DNA of 64,000 bases from Halobacterium hubeiense (GCF_001488575.1 NZ_LN831302.1:1984001-2048000); one strand, 5' to 3'; numbered from the stretch's first letter, positions 17,189 to 26,760 are shown. Notes: a model not told the origin generated them from the letters alone. Numbers and translations are program-made.

Positions 17189-19555
17189 CTACTCGCCGCG
17201 CACCTCGAACTGGCCGAGGAGGTCGTTGAGCTCTTCGACGCGGTCTTCGAGGTCGCTGGCGCGGTCCGCGACCTGCGTGACCGAGGCGGTCTGCTCCTCG
17301 GCCGCGGCGGAGACGTCCTGTGCTTCCTCGGCGGTCTGGTCGCTGAGGTCCTTGACCTCGTCGGTCATCGTGACGACCTCCTCCGTGGAGGCGGCCTGCT
17401 CGTCGGTCGCCTCGTTGATGGACTGCACGCTCGTGTTCGCGGTCTCGACGCGCTCGACGATGTCGTCGAGCGATGACAGCGCGTCGTCGATGGTCTCGCT
17501 GCCCGTGTTCACGCGCTCGCCGAGCTCGTGCATGTCCTCGACGGTGTCGTCGACCTCGCCGCGGACGGACTCTACGAGGTCCGCGATTTCCGCGGCGGAG
17601 TCTTTGGTCTCCTCCGCGAGGCTCTTGACCTCGTCGGCGACCACCGCGAACCCGTCGCCGTCGGTGTCGGCGTGGCTGGCCTCGATGTTCGCGTTCAGCG
17701 CGAGCATGTTCGTCTGGTCGGCGATGTCCGTGATGACGTCGGTCACCTCGCCGATGGAGGAGACGGCGTCCTCCAGCGCCTCCACGCGTTCGATGGCGTC
17801 GTCGGCGGTCGCCTCGATGCGGTCCAGTTCCGCCATCGCGGCTTCGGCCTGCTCGGCGCCGCGCTCGCCCTCCGCGGCCGCCTCGTCGACGGTCGCGGCG
17901 ACGTCGTCGGCGCTGGCGGCGATTTCCTCGACGGTCGCGGACAGCGACGTCACCTCGTCGCCGACCTCGTCGAGATTCTCGCGTTGCGTCTCGGCGCTCG
18001 CGGAGATGCCCTGCACGCTGTCGCTGACCTGCTCGCTCGCGTTCCGAATCTCGCCCGCGCTCGTCGCGACGTCCCGGCTGGAGTCGTCGACGGCGTCCGC
18101 GATGTCCCGCACGCGCTGGATGGTGCCCTCGAGGTCGTCCATCATCTCGTTGAACGCGTCCGCGATGGCCTGCATCTCCTCGCTGTCGGCGTCCGGGTCG
18201 AGGCGCCGCGTGAGGTCGCCGTCCGCCGCGGCCGCCATCTCCTCGCTGAACGCGTCGGCGGTCGCCTCCAGTTCGTCGTTGAGGCGCTCGGCCTCCTCGC
18301 GGGTCTGCTCGGCGTCGGCGCGCGCGGTCTCGATGTCCGTGATGAGCGTCTTCAGGCGCTCGTGCATCTCCGAGAGGGAGTTGCCGAACGACCCCGGGAG
18401 GTCCTCGTCGAGGACGTCGTCGTCGAACTTCTGTGCGGCGAGCGCGTCCGCCTGGTCGGCGGCCGTCCGCAAGTACGACCGCATCGAGCGGAACGACCCG
18501 ACGAGCTGGCCGACCTCGTCGACGCGGCGGGTCTCGGGGAGGTCGGCGTCGAGGCGGCCGGCCGCGATGGCGTTCGCGCGGTCGGCGACCGCTTCGAGCG
18601 CGTTCGACGTGCGGCGCCCGACGGTCAGCCCGACGGCGGCGACGCCGACGAGCGCGATGACGACCAGCGCCGCGACGCTCGTGGTGACCTGCGACTGGAG
18701 CGCGTACGCGTCGCCGCGCGGCACGTGGTACGCGAGCACCCAGTTCGTGCCGACGACGGGCGTGTACGCGGTGGCGTAGTTGCCGTCGTCCATGCCGGTG
18801 CGCTCGCTCACGACGGCGAACGTGGTGTCGCCCTCGCGGGCGGTCTCGACGCCGCTCGGGAGCGTGCCGTCGCTGGTCGTGTACGGCTCCAGCAGCGCGC
18901 GGTTGCGGTTGTCGAAGACGACGTCGCCGTCCCCGCCGACGACTTTCACGTCACCGGTCGCCTCGGGGGAGTTGAACGACTGCGAGCGGTCGGCCAGCGA
19001 CGCGGTCAGCACGACCGCGCGCCCGGACTCCCCGACGGGCGTCGAGAACGCGACAACGGGCTCGCTGCCCGCCTCGTAGGGCTCGGAGAGCGCCACGTCG
19101 CCGACGCCCTCGCGGAGCGTGGACAGCCACGGCGCGTCGTCGGGCGAGACCGTCGAGCCGGCGAGGTCGTCGTCCGTGCTGGCGAGGACGTCGCCGGCCG
19201 CCGAGTCGACGTAGTGGATGGAGTAGACGTCCGTCGGGAGCGTCGCGAACGTGCGTTCGAGGCGCGCGCTGGCGTTCGCGTCGTCGCCCTCGAAGTCGTT
19301 GGCGATGAACCGCGTGGTCGCCTGCTTCTGACTCACCCAGTCGTTGAGCGCGGCGGCCTGCTGGTCGGCGATGCCGGAGACGTCGGCCTCCGTGTCGGCG
19401 CCGACGGTCTCCTGGGTCTGGAGGTGGACGACGCCGCCGGCGGCCGCGAGCACGAGGACGACCGCCAGCAGGAGGGCGTTGAACTTCAGCGAGTAGCTGC
19501 GGCGCAGCCGGTCGGGGAGGAAGCGTTCGAGGCGGCCGTCGATGCGGTCGCTCAC
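17189..19555 (-). CDS. basT: Halobacterial transducer (methyl-accepting), BasT-like
   Basis: 788 aa. Topology: a cytoplasmic head, TM1 at about 25-44, an extracellular sensor region of about 245 residues (dCache-like), TM2 at 292-312, HAMP to about 365, a second HAMP-like stretch, then a long coiled coil. The CheA/CheW-binding tip is at about 605-650 ([20 protein letters not shown]). It signals ligand binding to the chemotaxis kinase and flagellar motor. The start overlaps the end of the binding-protein gene by four bases (19552-19555). That pairing and layout resemble the BasB/BasT amino-acid taxis pair of Halobacterium, hence the name, which is an inference. CosT-type is the main alternative. 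Confidence 0.85.
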   Translation of the reverse strand: MSDRIDGRLERFLPDRLRRSYSLKFNALLLAVVLVLAAAGGVVHLQTQETVGADTEADVSGIADQQAAALNDWVSQKQATTRFIANDFEGDDANASARLERTFATLPTDVYSIHYVDSAAGDVLASTDDDLAGSTVSPDDAPWLSTLREGVGDVALSEPYEAGSEPVVAFSTPVGESGRAVVLTASLADRSQSFNSPEATGDVKVVGGDGDVVFDNRNRALLEPYTTSDGTLPSGVETAREGDTTFAVVSERTGMDDGNYATAYTPVVGTNWVLAYHVPRGDAYALQSQVTTSVAALVVIALVGVAAVGLTVGRRTSNALEAVADRANAIAAGRLDADLPETRRVDEVGQLVGSFRSMRSYLRTAADQADALAAQKFDDDVLDEDLPGSFGNSLSEMHERLKTLITDIETARADAEQTREEAERLNDELEATADAFSEEMAAAADGDLTRRLDPDADSEEMQAIADAFNEMMDDLEGTIQRVRDIADAVDDSSRDVATSAGEIRNASEQVSDSVQGISASAETQRENLDEVGDEVTSLSATVEEIAASADDVAATVDEAAAEGERGAEQAEAAMAELDRIEATADDAIERVEALEDAVSSIGEVTDVITDIADQTNMLALNANIEASHADTDGDGFAVVADEVKSLAEETKDSAAEIADLVESVRGEVDDTVEDMHELGERVNTGSETIDDALSSLDDIVERVETANTSVQSINEATDEQAASTEEVVTMTDEVKDLSDQTAEEAQDVSAAAEEQTASVTQVADRASDLEDRVEELNDLLGQFEVRGE

Positions 19556-20784
19556 TCGCCGTCACCCCCGAAGTACGACCGCTGGAGCAACTCCAGCGTC
19601 TGGACGCTCCCGGACTGGACGCGCTCGACGAGGTACGACGACAGCGGTTCGAGGTTCGGCTGGAGGTCGACGCCGCCGGAGGCGCCGCGGTAGTTCACCT
19701 CGCGGCCGGCGTCGAACAGCGTGCTCGCGCGGTCGAACTGGCCGACGCTCACGGAGTGGCCGGTGCCGCCGGCGACCGCGCGCAGCGACTGCGCGATGGC
19801 CGTCGAGGAGACGTCGTCGGCGCGCTCGCCGGCCAGCGCCGCGAGCATCGCGGCGTCGTAGGCGTTGGTCGTGTACGCCATCAGCGGCTGGAGGTCCGAG
19901 AGCTCGCGCTGGAGCCGCTGGGTGCCAACGGTGCGCGCGGACGCCACCGACGGCGTGTAGACGCCGGCGTAGTCGTCGTCGGTCGCGTCCACGGACATGC
20001 CGGCGCTGACGACGACGTCGCCGTCGTAGTCCGCGCTCACGAGTTCGTCCAGCACGGCGGCCGACGGGCCGGGCGTCCCGACGAAGACGACCGCGTCGGG
20101 GTCGCCGCTGAGTGCGGCGCTGACGCGGGTCTCGGGGCTCGGGTCAGAGGGCGCGAACGGGACCGTCGCGCGGACGGTGGTGTCGGTCGCGCTCTCGAGG
20201 CCCTCGACGAGCGCGCCGCCGAACGCGTCGTCGACGTAGAGGACGGTGGCGTCGTCGGCGTCGGCGTACCGGGCGTCGTCGAGAATCTTCGCCATCGCGG
20301 CGGCCTGCTGGCGGTCGTTCGGGCACGTCCGGCCGAAGAACTTGGCGTCGTCGGTGCGGCCGGCGGACGCCAGCGAGGGGCTGGTGCTGGACGGACTGAG
20401 CATCAGCACGCCGTCCTCGGCGGGGCGGTCGGCCAGCGACGTGGTGACGCTGCTGAGGACCGCGCCGACGATGGCGACCGCGCCGTCGTCGACCAGCGAC
20501 TGGTAGGCGTCCGCGGCGGTCTCGGGGTCCGCGGCGGTGTCGGCTGGCTGGTGGACGACGGTGCGCCCGTGGATGCCGCCCGCCGCGTTGACGTCTGCGA
20601 CGGCGGCGTCGATTGCGCGCTCGTGGTGGGACGCGAACGTCGCGAGCGTTCCTTCGCCGGAGAGCGGGAGCAACGAGCCGACGGTCACGGGCTCGTCGCT
20701 GCCGCCGAGGCCGAGACAGCCCGCGCCGCCGGTCAGCGCGGTGGCCGTCGCGGCGAGCCACCCGCGCCTACTGACTTGGTGCAT
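19552..20784 (-). CDS. basB: Periplasmic-type binding lipoprotein, BasB-like
   Basis: 410 aa. The N-terminus [25 protein letters not shown] has a Tat twin-arginine motif and a lipobox (GAGC), so it is a Tat-exported lipoprotein anchored outside the membrane. The body is a type-1 periplasmic-binding fold of the Leu/Ile/Val family ([44 protein letters not shown]). No ABC permease or ATPase is adjacent, so it should act as a receptor for the transducer that overlaps it rather than in uptake. A TATA box lies 24-31 bp upstream. The ligand is probably an amino acid, by analogy with BasB; this is inferred. Confidence 0.85.
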   Translation of the reverse strand: MHQVSRRGWLAATATALTGGAGCLGLGGSDEPVTVGSLLPLSGEGTLATFASHHERAIDAAVADVNAAGGIHGRTVVHQPADTAADPETAADAYQSLVDDGAVAIVGAVLSSVTTSLADRPAEDGVLMLSPSSTSPSLASAGRTDDAKFFGRTCPNDRQQAAAMAKILDDARYADADDATVLYVDDAFGGALVEGLESATDTTVRATVPFAPSDPSPETRVSAALSGDPDAVVFVGTPGPSAAVLDELVSADYDGDVVVSAGMSVDATDDDYAGVYTPSVASARTVGTQRLQRELSDLQPLMAYTTNAYDAAMLAALAGERADDVSSTAIAQSLRAVAGGTGHSVSVGQFDRASTLFDAGREVNYRGASGGVDLQPNLEPLSSYLVERVQSGSVQTLELLQRSYFGGDGE

Positions 20785-20807
20785 ACCACCGACAGCCGAA
20801 TTCCCTT

Positions 20808-20815
20808 ACTTAAGG
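20808..20815 (-). promoter_or_regulatory. TATA box of the binding-protein/transducer operon
   Basis: On the minus strand the sequence ccttaagt lies centred about 27 bases before the ATG at 20784. It faces the deoC promoter at 20875 in the 121-bp divergent region. Confidence 0.65.
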
Positions 20816-20874
20816 TTTGAGGCCGCGTTATCAGAAGCGACAACTCAGCGCCCGTCAGTCGAACTCATCGCCAA

Positions 20875-20882
20875 TATTTTAA
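20875..20882 (+). promoter_or_regulatory. TATA box of deoC
   Basis: The octamer tattttaa lies 24-31 bases before the deoC ATG at 20906, which fits a leaderless start. A second AT-rich block (20892-20899) is too close to the ATG to be the box. Confidence 0.65.
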
Positions 20883-20905
20883 CGAAAGATGCTTTTTATT
20901 ACCAC

Positions 20906-21544
20906 ATGAACCGCGAGGACCTCGCCGCGCGCATCGACCACACCGTGCTCGGCCCCGAGACGACCCCAGCCGACGTCGAGCGCGTCGTCGAGGAAGCCGA
21001 CGAGTACGGGATGAACGTCTGCATCCCGCCGTGTTACGTCGCCGACGTGCGCAGCTACGCCCCCGACGACCTCACGGTCGCGACCGTCGTCGGGTTCCCG
21101 CACGGCCAGCACGCCACCGAGGCGAAAGCTGACGAGGCGCGCGTCGCCCACGAGGACGGCGCGGACGAACTCGACGTCGTGACGAACGTCGGCCGCCTGA
21201 AGGCCGGCGAACTGGACGCCGTGCGCGAGGACCTCGAAGCGGTCGTGGACGCCACGCCGCTCCCGGTGAAGGTCATCATCGAGACGCCGCTGCTCGACGA
21301 CGCGGAGAAACGCGACGCGTGTCAGGCCGCGAAGGACGCGGGCGCGGACATGGTGAAGACCGCGACCGGGTTCTCCGACGGCGGCGCGACCGTGCCGGAC
21401 GTGGAGCTGATGAGCGAGTACCTCCCCGTGAAGGCCAGCGGCGGCGTCGGCGACTACGCGGACGCGCAGGCGATGTTCGACGCGGGCGCCGAGCGCATCG
21501 GCGCCTCGTCGGGCGTGAACGTCGTGGAGACGTTCGACGAGTAG
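20906..21544 (+). CDS. deoC: Deoxyribose-phosphate aldolase
   Basis: 212 aa, short as in archaeal DeoC. It cleaves 2-deoxy-D-ribose 5-phosphate to glyceraldehyde 3-phosphate and acetaldehyde. Visible sites: IDHTVLGPE at the start, [10 protein letters not shown] (Asp), KVIIETPLL and the Schiff-base lysine in [14 protein letters not shown], then [10 protein letters not shown] (second Lys). Start fixed by the TATA box. It is divergent from the transducer operon and fits with the nucleoside phosphorylase and R15P isomerase upstream as part of nucleoside salvage, although it is not in their operon. Confidence 0.95.
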   Translation: MNREDLAARIDHTVLGPETTPADVERVVEEADEYGMNVCIPPCYVADVRSYAPDDLTVATVVGFPHGQHATEAKADEARVAHEDGADELDVVTNVGRLKAGELDAVREDLEAVVDATPLPVKVIIETPLLDDAEKRDACQAAKDAGADMVKTATGFSDGGATVPDVELMSEYLPVKASGGVGDYADAQAMFDAGAERIGASSGVNVVETFDE

Positions 21545-21617
21545 GCGGGGCTCGCCGGGAGCGTCGCCGGCTATCGTCGTACTTTTGCCCGCGGGCGGCC
21601 AACGATTGGGTCAACGC

Positions 21618-22871
21618 ATGGCCCAGTACCACATCGAGACGTACGGGTGTACCTCGAACCGCGGCGAGAGCCGCGAAATCGAGCGGCGCCTCCGCGACGC
21701 CGGCCACCACAAGGTCGAGGGGGCCGACGAGGCGGACGTCGCCATCCTCAACACCTGTACGGTCGTGGAGAAGACGGAGCGCAACATGCTCCGGCGGGCC
21801 GAGGAACTCGAGGACGAGACGGCCGACCTCATCGTCACGGGCTGCATGGCGCTCGCGCAGGGCGAGGAGTTCGCGCAAGCGGACGTGGACGCCCAAGTCC
21901 TGCACTGGGACGACGTGCCCGAGGCCGTGACGAACGGCGAGTGCCCGACGACGACGCCGGACGCCGAGCCGATTCTGGACGGCGTCATCGGCATCCTCCC
22001 CATCGCCCGCGGCTGCATGAGCAACTGCTCGTACTGCATCACGAAGCAGGCGACCGGGCGCGTGGACTCCCCGCCCGTCGAGGAGAACGTCGAGAAGGCG
22101 CGCGCGCTCGTCCACGCCGGCGCGAAGGAGATTCGCATCACCGGCCAGGACACCGGCGTCTACGGCTGGGACGACGGCGAGCGCAAGCTCCCCGAGCTAC
22201 TGGAGCGCATCGCCACCGAAATCGAGGGCGACTTCCGCGTCCGCGTCGGGATGGCGAACCCGGGCGGCGTCCACGGCATCCGCGAGGAACTCGCGGCAGT
22301 GTTCGCCGAGCACGACGAGATTTACAACTTCCTGCACGGGCCCGTGCAGTCCGGCAGCGACGACGTGCTCGAAGACATGCGCCGTCAGCACGAGGTCGAG
22401 CAGTACGTCGACATCGTGGAGACCTTCGACGACTACTTGGAGGAGTGGACGCTCTCGACGGACTTCATCGTCGGCTTCCCCACCGAGACCGACCACGACC
22501 ACGAGCAGTCGATGGCGCTCCTGCGGGAGACGCGCCCGGAGAAAATCAACGTCACGCGGTTCTCCAAGCGCCCCGGCACCGACGCCGCCGAGCTGAAGGG
22601 ACTCGGCGGCCAGACGAAGAAGGACCGCTCGAAGGCGATGACCGACCTGAAGATGGACGTGGTCGGCGACGCCCACGAGGAGATGGTCGGCACCGAGCGG
22701 AACGTCCTCGTCACCGAGGAAGGGACCGGCGACTCCGTGAAGTGCTACGACGACAGCTACCGACAGATTATCGTCCAGAACGCCAGCGAGCACGGGCTCG
22801 AACCCGGGGACTTCGCGACCGTCGAGGTCACCGGCCACCAGACCGTCTACGCGTTCGGCGAGCCCGTCTGA
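21618..22871 (+). CDS. tRNA (t6A37) methylthiotransferase, archaeal MtaB/CDKAL1 type
   Basis: 417 aa. Radical SAM enzyme that adds the 2-methylthio group to N6-threonylcarbamoyladenosine 37 of tRNA. N-terminal UPF0004 domain with cysteines in TYGCTSN, LNTCTV and VTGCMA (auxiliary 4Fe-4S cluster). Radical SAM motif RGCMSNCSYCITKQATG (CxxxCxxC). C-terminal TRAM domain (about 355-417). The ATG at 21618 is preferred over an upstream GTG because the methylthiotransferase domain starts immediately. No tRNA gene is nearby. Confidence 0.93.
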   Translation: MAQYHIETYGCTSNRGESREIERRLRDAGHHKVEGADEADVAILNTCTVVEKTERNMLRRAEELEDETADLIVTGCMALAQGEEFAQADVDAQVLHWDDVPEAVTNGECPTTTPDAEPILDGVIGILPIARGCMSNCSYCITKQATGRVDSPPVEENVEKARALVHAGAKEIRITGQDTGVYGWDDGERKLPELLERIATEIEGDFRVRVGMANPGGVHGIREELAAVFAEHDEIYNFLHGPVQSGSDDVLEDMRRQHEVEQYVDIVETFDDYLEEWTLSTDFIVGFPTETDHDHEQSMALLRETRPEKINVTRFSKRPGTDAAELKGLGGQTKKDRSKAMTDLKMDVVGDAHEEMVGTERNVLVTEEGTGDSVKCYDDSYRQIIVQNASEHGLEPGDFATVEVTGHQTVYAFGEPV

Positions 22872-22874
22872 TTC

Positions 22875-23375
22875 TCAGGCCTCGACCTGTCCCGCGGCCC
22901 GGCGCGCGCCGTACTCGATGCCGACGGTGAGCGCGGTCGCAGCCAGCAGCACGGGAGCGGCGAGCGCCGCCCACAGCCACAGGACGTCCGTCTCGCCGCC
23001 GATTCGGAGGAAGTAGTACCACGTCGCGGTGACGGCGGCGAACGCGGCGACCGGGCCGGCGACGAGCTGCCACCGCGCGAACGCGTACGCGGCGAGGCCG
23101 ACCTGCGCGGCGAGGACGACGAACGCGAGCGCGAGCCAGCCGGCGAGCACGTGCAGACCGCCGTAGTCGGGGAACGGGTACGCCGCCGAGTACCGGGCGA
23201 CCCACCACAGGGCGAGCGACGCGACGGCGACGGGAACGCCGACGAGCGCGGCGGCCCGCCGAGGCGGCTTGTCGGCGGCGCGGAAAGTGGCGAGTGCGGC
23301 GACGAGACCGGCGCTGGCCGCGACGGCGAGTGTCAGGGCGGTGCTGCCGAGTACCGGCCACGGCTGTCCGGGCAT
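22875..23375 (-). CDS. Uncharacterised membrane protein, 166 aa
   Basis: About five hydrophobic helices (residues 8-30, 38-58, 73-95, 100-125, 133-155). No recognised motif; the segment WWVARYSAAYPFPDYGGLHV between helices 2 and 3 is the only distinctive hydrophilic part. Convergent with the methylthiotransferase gene, 3 bp between the stops. I do not recognise the family. Confidence 0.6.
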   Translation of the reverse strand: MPGQPWPVLGSTALTLAVAASAGLVAALATFRAADKPPRRAAALVGVPVAVASLALWWVARYSAAYPFPDYGGLHVLAGWLALAFVVLAAQVGLAAYAFARWQLVAGPVAAFAAVTATWYYFLRIGGETDVLWLWAALAAPVLLAATALTVGIEYGARRAAGQVEA

Positions 23376-23437
23376 ACGCGAGCGGTCGCGCCGGCGTCAC
23401 TTGACGGTGCGGGAACGCTCGCAGCCGCCGCGAGCAC

Positions 23438-23584
23438 TCACCGCTTCGTCTGGACGTTCGTGCTCCCGCAGCCGGGGCACTTCGTCATCGACCCGAGCGT
23501 CGGGTGCGTGCCGGACTCCCAGTCGCCGTTCGGCGGGGCGGTGCGACCGCACTCGAGACACTGGAGCTGTCGGGCCTCGCTCAT
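23438..23584 (-). CDS. Small zinc-ribbon protein, 48 aa
   Basis: MSEARQLQCLECGRTAPP at the start and KCPGCGSTNVQ near the end give two CxxC pairs 27 residues apart, a classical zinc ribbon. The ATG at 23584 was chosen; the open frame extends upstream but with arginine-rich shadow composition. Function unknown; haloarchaea have many such single-ribbon proteins. Confidence 0.7.
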   Translation of the reverse strand: MSEARQLQCLECGRTAPPNGDWESGTHPTLGSMTKCPGCGSTNVQTKR

Positions 23585-23646
23585 GAGCGGCGCTTCGGCG
23601 CGCGCCCTGAAAGAAGTTCCTGCCGTTCCGGCGGCGAGCGCGCGGG

Positions 23647-24540
23647 CTACGCGGGCCCGTCGTCTTTCCACTCGCCGAGCTCCTTCGGGTCCACGTGGAC
23701 GAACACGTCGTCGACCTCGGGAATCTCGCGCACCGACTGGATGATTTCGGTCTCGATGTCGTGGGCCTCGTACAGCGTCATCTCGCCCTCAACCTCGACG
23801 TGGAGGCTGACGTCGACCTCCGGGCCGACGTAGTGGGCGACGACGTCGTGGGCGCCCTCCACCTTGGGGTGGGTGAGCGCGCGGTCGAGAATCTCCCGCC
23901 GGAGGTCTTCGGGGGGTGCGGCCCCCACGAGGTAGTTGACGTTGTCGCGGACGATTTCGTAGCCCGTGTAGAGGATGCCGAGCGCGACCACGAGCGCCGC
24001 CAGCGGGTCCAAAATCGGGTAGCCGGCGGCCGAACCGAGCACGCCCGCCAGCGCCGCGCCCGCGGTGAGGATGTCGTTGCGGTTGTCGAGCGCGGTCGCG
24101 CGAATCGCCGGCGAGTGGTGGCGCTCCGCGACGTCCAGACAGTAGTAGTAGAGCGCGTACTTCCCGAGCGCGGTCCCGGCGAGCACGACGACGCCCGCGA
24201 TGCCGGCGCTGCGGCCGTACGACCCCGCCATCAGGGACGTGGACGCCGACCAGATGACGCCCGCGCCGGCCGCGAGCACGCCGACCGCGACGAACAGCGA
24301 GACGAACGGCTCGATGCGCTCGTGGCCGTGCGGGTGCTCGAAGTCCGGCGGCTGCGTCGTGAGGTAGAGGCCGCCGAGCACGACCAGCGAGTACGCCACG
24401 TCAGCGAGGCTGTTGACGGCCTCGGAGCCGACGGCGATGCTGCCCGTCGTCCACCAGACGACGCCCTTCGCGGCGACGAGCGCGAGGTTCGCCGCGAAGA
24501 CGACGCCGCCGACGCGTCGGACCGCGGAACGCCGCTCCAT
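23647..24540 (-). CDS. Cation diffusion facilitator, metal site of Mn type
   Basis: 297 aa from the ATG at 24540 (GTG at 24543 is possible). Six helices (to about residue 200), then the cytoplasmic ferredoxin-like domain (about 205-290) with the HYVGPEVDVSLHVEV strand. The transmembrane site residues differ from zinc transporters: TM2 reads NSLAD where YiiP has DSLVD, and TM5 reads DNRND where YiiP has HYQSD. An Asn-Asp/Asp-Asp site without His is typical of Mn(II)-exporting members (MntE-like), so manganese efflux is more likely than zinc. Not demonstrated. Confidence 0.87.
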   Translation of the reverse strand: MERRSAVRRVGGVVFAANLALVAAKGVVWWTTGSIAVGSEAVNSLADVAYSLVVLGGLYLTTQPPDFEHPHGHERIEPFVSLFVAVGVLAAGAGVIWSASTSLMAGSYGRSAGIAGVVVLAGTALGKYALYYYCLDVAERHHSPAIRATALDNRNDILTAGAALAGVLGSAAGYPILDPLAALVVALGILYTGYEIVRDNVNYLVGAAPPEDLRREILDRALTHPKVEGAHDVVAHYVGPEVDVSLHVEVEGEMTLYEAHDIETEIIQSVREIPEVDDVFVHVDPKELGEWKDDGPA

Positions 24541-24580
24541 CACTCCGACGTATCCGACCCGGGCGGTTCGGTGTTTCGAT

Positions 24581-25123
24581 TCAGTCGAAATCGAGGAACG
24601 GGGCGCCCGAGTCGGTGGGTTCGGCGGCCTCGTGGGCGGCGAACGCCTCGTGGAGGCGGTCGTAGGACTCGTCGAGCGCCTCCACGATGACTTTCGTGTC
24701 GCCGATGACGGGCATGAAGTTCGTGTCGCCGCTCCAGCGCGGCACGACGTGCGTGTGGAGGTGGTCGTCGATGCTGCCGCCCGCGGCGTCCCCGCCGAGG
24801 TTGAGGCCGGCGTTGAACCCCGCCGGCCCGAACGCGTCCTCGATGGCGTCGAACGTCGCCTGCTTGAGGCGGGCGTGACTGAGCAGCGTCTCGTCGTCGA
24901 GGTCGGTGTAGTCGCCGGTGTGGGCGTGCGGGATGACCATGCAGTGGCCGGGGCTGTAGGGGTAGTTGTTCAGCATCACGAACGCGTGCTCGGCGCGCGC
25001 GACCACGAGGTGTTCGCGGTCGTCGCCGCGCTCGGGGTACTCGCAGAACACGCAGTCGACGTCCTCGTTCTTGTCCTCGCGTTCCACCCACTCGATGCGC
25101 CACGGCGCGAACACCTGGTCCAT
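24581..25123 (-). CDS. HIT-family nucleotide hydrolase/transferase
   Basis: 180 aa. Histidine-triad motif near DDHLHTHVVPRW (H-x-H-x-H-hydrophobic) and an N-terminal CVFC pair that, with an internal His, is the zinc site of the Hit1/Ap4A-hydrolase-like branch. It probably acts on adenosine nucleotides in the cytoplasm. The start ATG at 25123 leads straight into the conserved MDQVFAPWRIEWVE region. Same strand as the CDF gene, 40 bp apart. Confidence 0.9.
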   Translation of the reverse strand: MDQVFAPWRIEWVEREDKNEDVDCVFCEYPERGDDREHLVVARAEHAFVMLNNYPYSPGHCMVIPHAHTGDYTDLDDETLLSHARLKQATFDAIEDAFGPAGFNAGLNLGGDAAGGSIDDHLHTHVVPRWSGDTNFMPVIGDTKVIVEALDESYDRLHEAFAAHEAAEPTDSGAPFLDFD

Positions 25124-25243
25124 ACCGGGGCGTCGGCGGCCCGCGTCAGGTGCTTTTCGGTGGCGAGTATGTCAACTGTTCACATTCACCGCTTTGGGGG
25201 GTTACTTACGTCCGGCGTCCGTTATTGGAAACGAGTGGTACCG

Positions 25244-25444
25244 ATGGCCAGCAAGACCCCACAGGCGGACGCCATGACCGAGCCGTGCGAGACCTGCGGT
25301 CGCGAGACCCCGCACACGGTCACCGTCGAACTCCGGACGGAGAGTGCCGACGACCAGAACGCGGCGTTCTCCCGGGAGCCGTATCGCGTCACGACCTGCC
25401 GGGAGTGCGGCGACGTGCGCGCCAAGCGCATGAACAACGCGTGA
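25244..25444 (+). CDS. Small zinc-binding protein, 66 aa
   Basis: 66 aa from the ATG at 25244. Two CxxC pairs (CETCGRETPHTV and CRECGDVR) with a beta-rich spacer, giving one zinc ribbon. The pattern resembles the haloarchaeal DUF7835 group. The long frame upstream of this start is antisense to the HIT gene and is not coding. Function unknown. Confidence 0.75.
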   Translation: MASKTPQADAMTEPCETCGRETPHTVTVELRTESADDQNAAFSREPYRVTTCRECGDVRAKRMNNA

Positions 25445-25542
25445 CACCCTCATTTTCGCCCTGCAATCGAAGCAAACGCGGGAGGCGGACTCGAACGCCG
25501 CAGTCGCCGGTCCGTCCTCCGGTCGCTGGCTAACCGCGGCGG

Positions 25543-26433
25543 TCAGTTCGTCGTGACTTCACAGCCGTCCTCGGTGACGACGAGCGTGTGCTCGTCCTGA
25601 CTGACGAGCGCGCCCTCGCGCTCCTTCAGCACCGGGTACGACCGCACCACGTCCGCCATTTCGAGGCGCCGCAGGCTCATCTCCGCGCGCGGCGCGTCCA
25701 GCCACCGCGCCGCGAACGGCAGGCCGTCGAACTGTTCGAGGTCGTCCAGCAGCTGGCGCGCGCGGCGGTCCCGGACGCTGCCCTCGCCGACGACTTCGTA
25801 GATTTCGGTGGCCGAGCCCTCCGAGACCTTCCCCGTCCCGTCGGTCGCGAACGGCTCGATGGCGAGCACGTCCCCGACCTCCAGTTCGGTGCCCGACTCC
25901 AGTTCGCGGTTCGGGACGTTCGGCCCCGTGTGCGCGTCGAAGACGTCCACGCCGTGGCCGGTCAGATTCACCACGGGGTTGTAGCCGTACGCCTCGATGA
26001 CGTCCTGAATCTCGGCGCCGATTTCGCCCGTGTGGACGCCCGGCTCGACGGCGTCCACGGCGGCGTCGAGGGCTTCCTCGGCGGCCTCCACGAGTTCGGG
26101 GTTCCCGGAGAGGTCGACGGTCGTCGCGGCGTCCGCGATGTGGCCGTCCACGTGCACGCCGACGTCCAGACACACCATCTCCTCGCCGAACTCCGTGTCG
26201 TCGTCCGCACCCGGCGCCGCGTGGCTCGCCTCCTCGTCCACGCTGATGTTCACGGGGAACGCCGGCTCCCCGCCGAGCTCGCGGATGCGCTCCTCCGCGA
26301 ACTCCGCGACCTCCAGTTGCGTGACGCCGACCTCCACGCGGTCGGCCGCCTCCTCCATCACTTCGGTCAGAATCTCGCCGGCCTCGACGTACTTCTCGTA
26401 GGCCTCGGAACCGACTTCCACGCTGTCTGCCAT
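25543..26433 (-). CDS. map: Methionine aminopeptidase, type II
   Basis: 296 aa. Removes the N-terminal Met from nascent proteins. Pita-bread fold with the five dinuclear-metal ligands visible: Asp in VCLDVGVHVDG and HIADAATTV, His in VNLTGHGVDVFDAH, Glu in LAIEPFATDG, and a last Glu near the C-terminus. The insert between the two halves (about 200-260) makes it the type II form usual in archaea. The ATG at 26433 gives the expected MADSVEVGSEAYEKYVEAG start; 54 further upstream codons run into the repeat array and were rejected. Confidence 0.94.
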   Translation of the reverse strand: MADSVEVGSEAYEKYVEAGEILTEVMEEAADRVEVGVTQLEVAEFAEERIRELGGEPAFPVNISVDEEASHAAPGADDDTEFGEEMVCLDVGVHVDGHIADAATTVDLSGNPELVEAAEEALDAAVDAVEPGVHTGEIGAEIQDVIEAYGYNPVVNLTGHGVDVFDAHTGPNVPNRELESGTELEVGDVLAIEPFATDGTGKVSEGSATEIYEVVGEGSVRDRRARQLLDDLEQFDGLPFAARWLDAPRAEMSLRRLEMADVVRSYPVLKEREGALVSQDEHTLVVTEDGCEVTTN

Positions 26434-26746
26434 ACCACGGAGTTGGCCCGAACGCGGGAAAGAGGTTGCGGGACTAGGCGCGCGACGCCCGAAACGAACG
26501 CTCGTGACCGAACGCGAGAGGTGCTTCCCGTCCCGTAACGCGGGTCTCCGCTCACTTCCGCGCCGCTCGCGGGTCGCTTCGCTCCCCGCTCGCAATAACG
26601 AGGACCCTCACTTCGTTCGGCTCCTCGCTGCTCACGGCTCCCTGCGGTCGCCGTTCGCGATACCGAGGGCTCTCACTCCGTTCGAGCCCTCGCCGCTCAC
26701 GCGTCGCTACGCTCCGCGTTCGCAGTTCCGAGACGCTTCGCTTCGC
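26434..26746. other. 313-bp gene-free stretch holding a hairpin array
   Basis: Between the map start and the isoaspartyl-peptidase stop. The first ~100 bases are unremarkable and should contain the map promoter. The rest (26540-26746) is the 65-bp-period array described as a separate entry. No small gene was found here. Confidence 0.7.
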
Positions 26747-26760
26747 TCAGCGTCTCGCTG
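26540..26760. repeat. 65-bp-period tandem array of hairpins
   Basis: Units begin at 26600, 26665 and 26730 (exact 65-bp spacing), with a shorter unit from 26540. Each begins with an inverted repeat whose arm differs between units: GAGGA/TCCTC, GAGGGCTC/GAGCCCTC and GAGACGCT/AGCGTCTC. Each loop holds a cact(t/c)cgttcg- or cttcgcttcg-like sequence. A looser shared block follows (cgctgctcacg..., cgccgctcacg...). The last unit overlaps the stop region of the minus-strand peptidase gene, so the array may act as its transcript 3' end. Arms that vary but still pair suggest the structure matters, not the exact sequence. Confidence 0.65.

Noticed and set aside
25479-25545. tRNA-like T-arm (GGCG-TTCGAGTC-CGCC on the minus strand) beside the map stop
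   Set aside because: The four-base stem and T-loop-like text are suggestive, but acceptor and anticodon arms do not form in the flanking bases. At most a decayed fragment.
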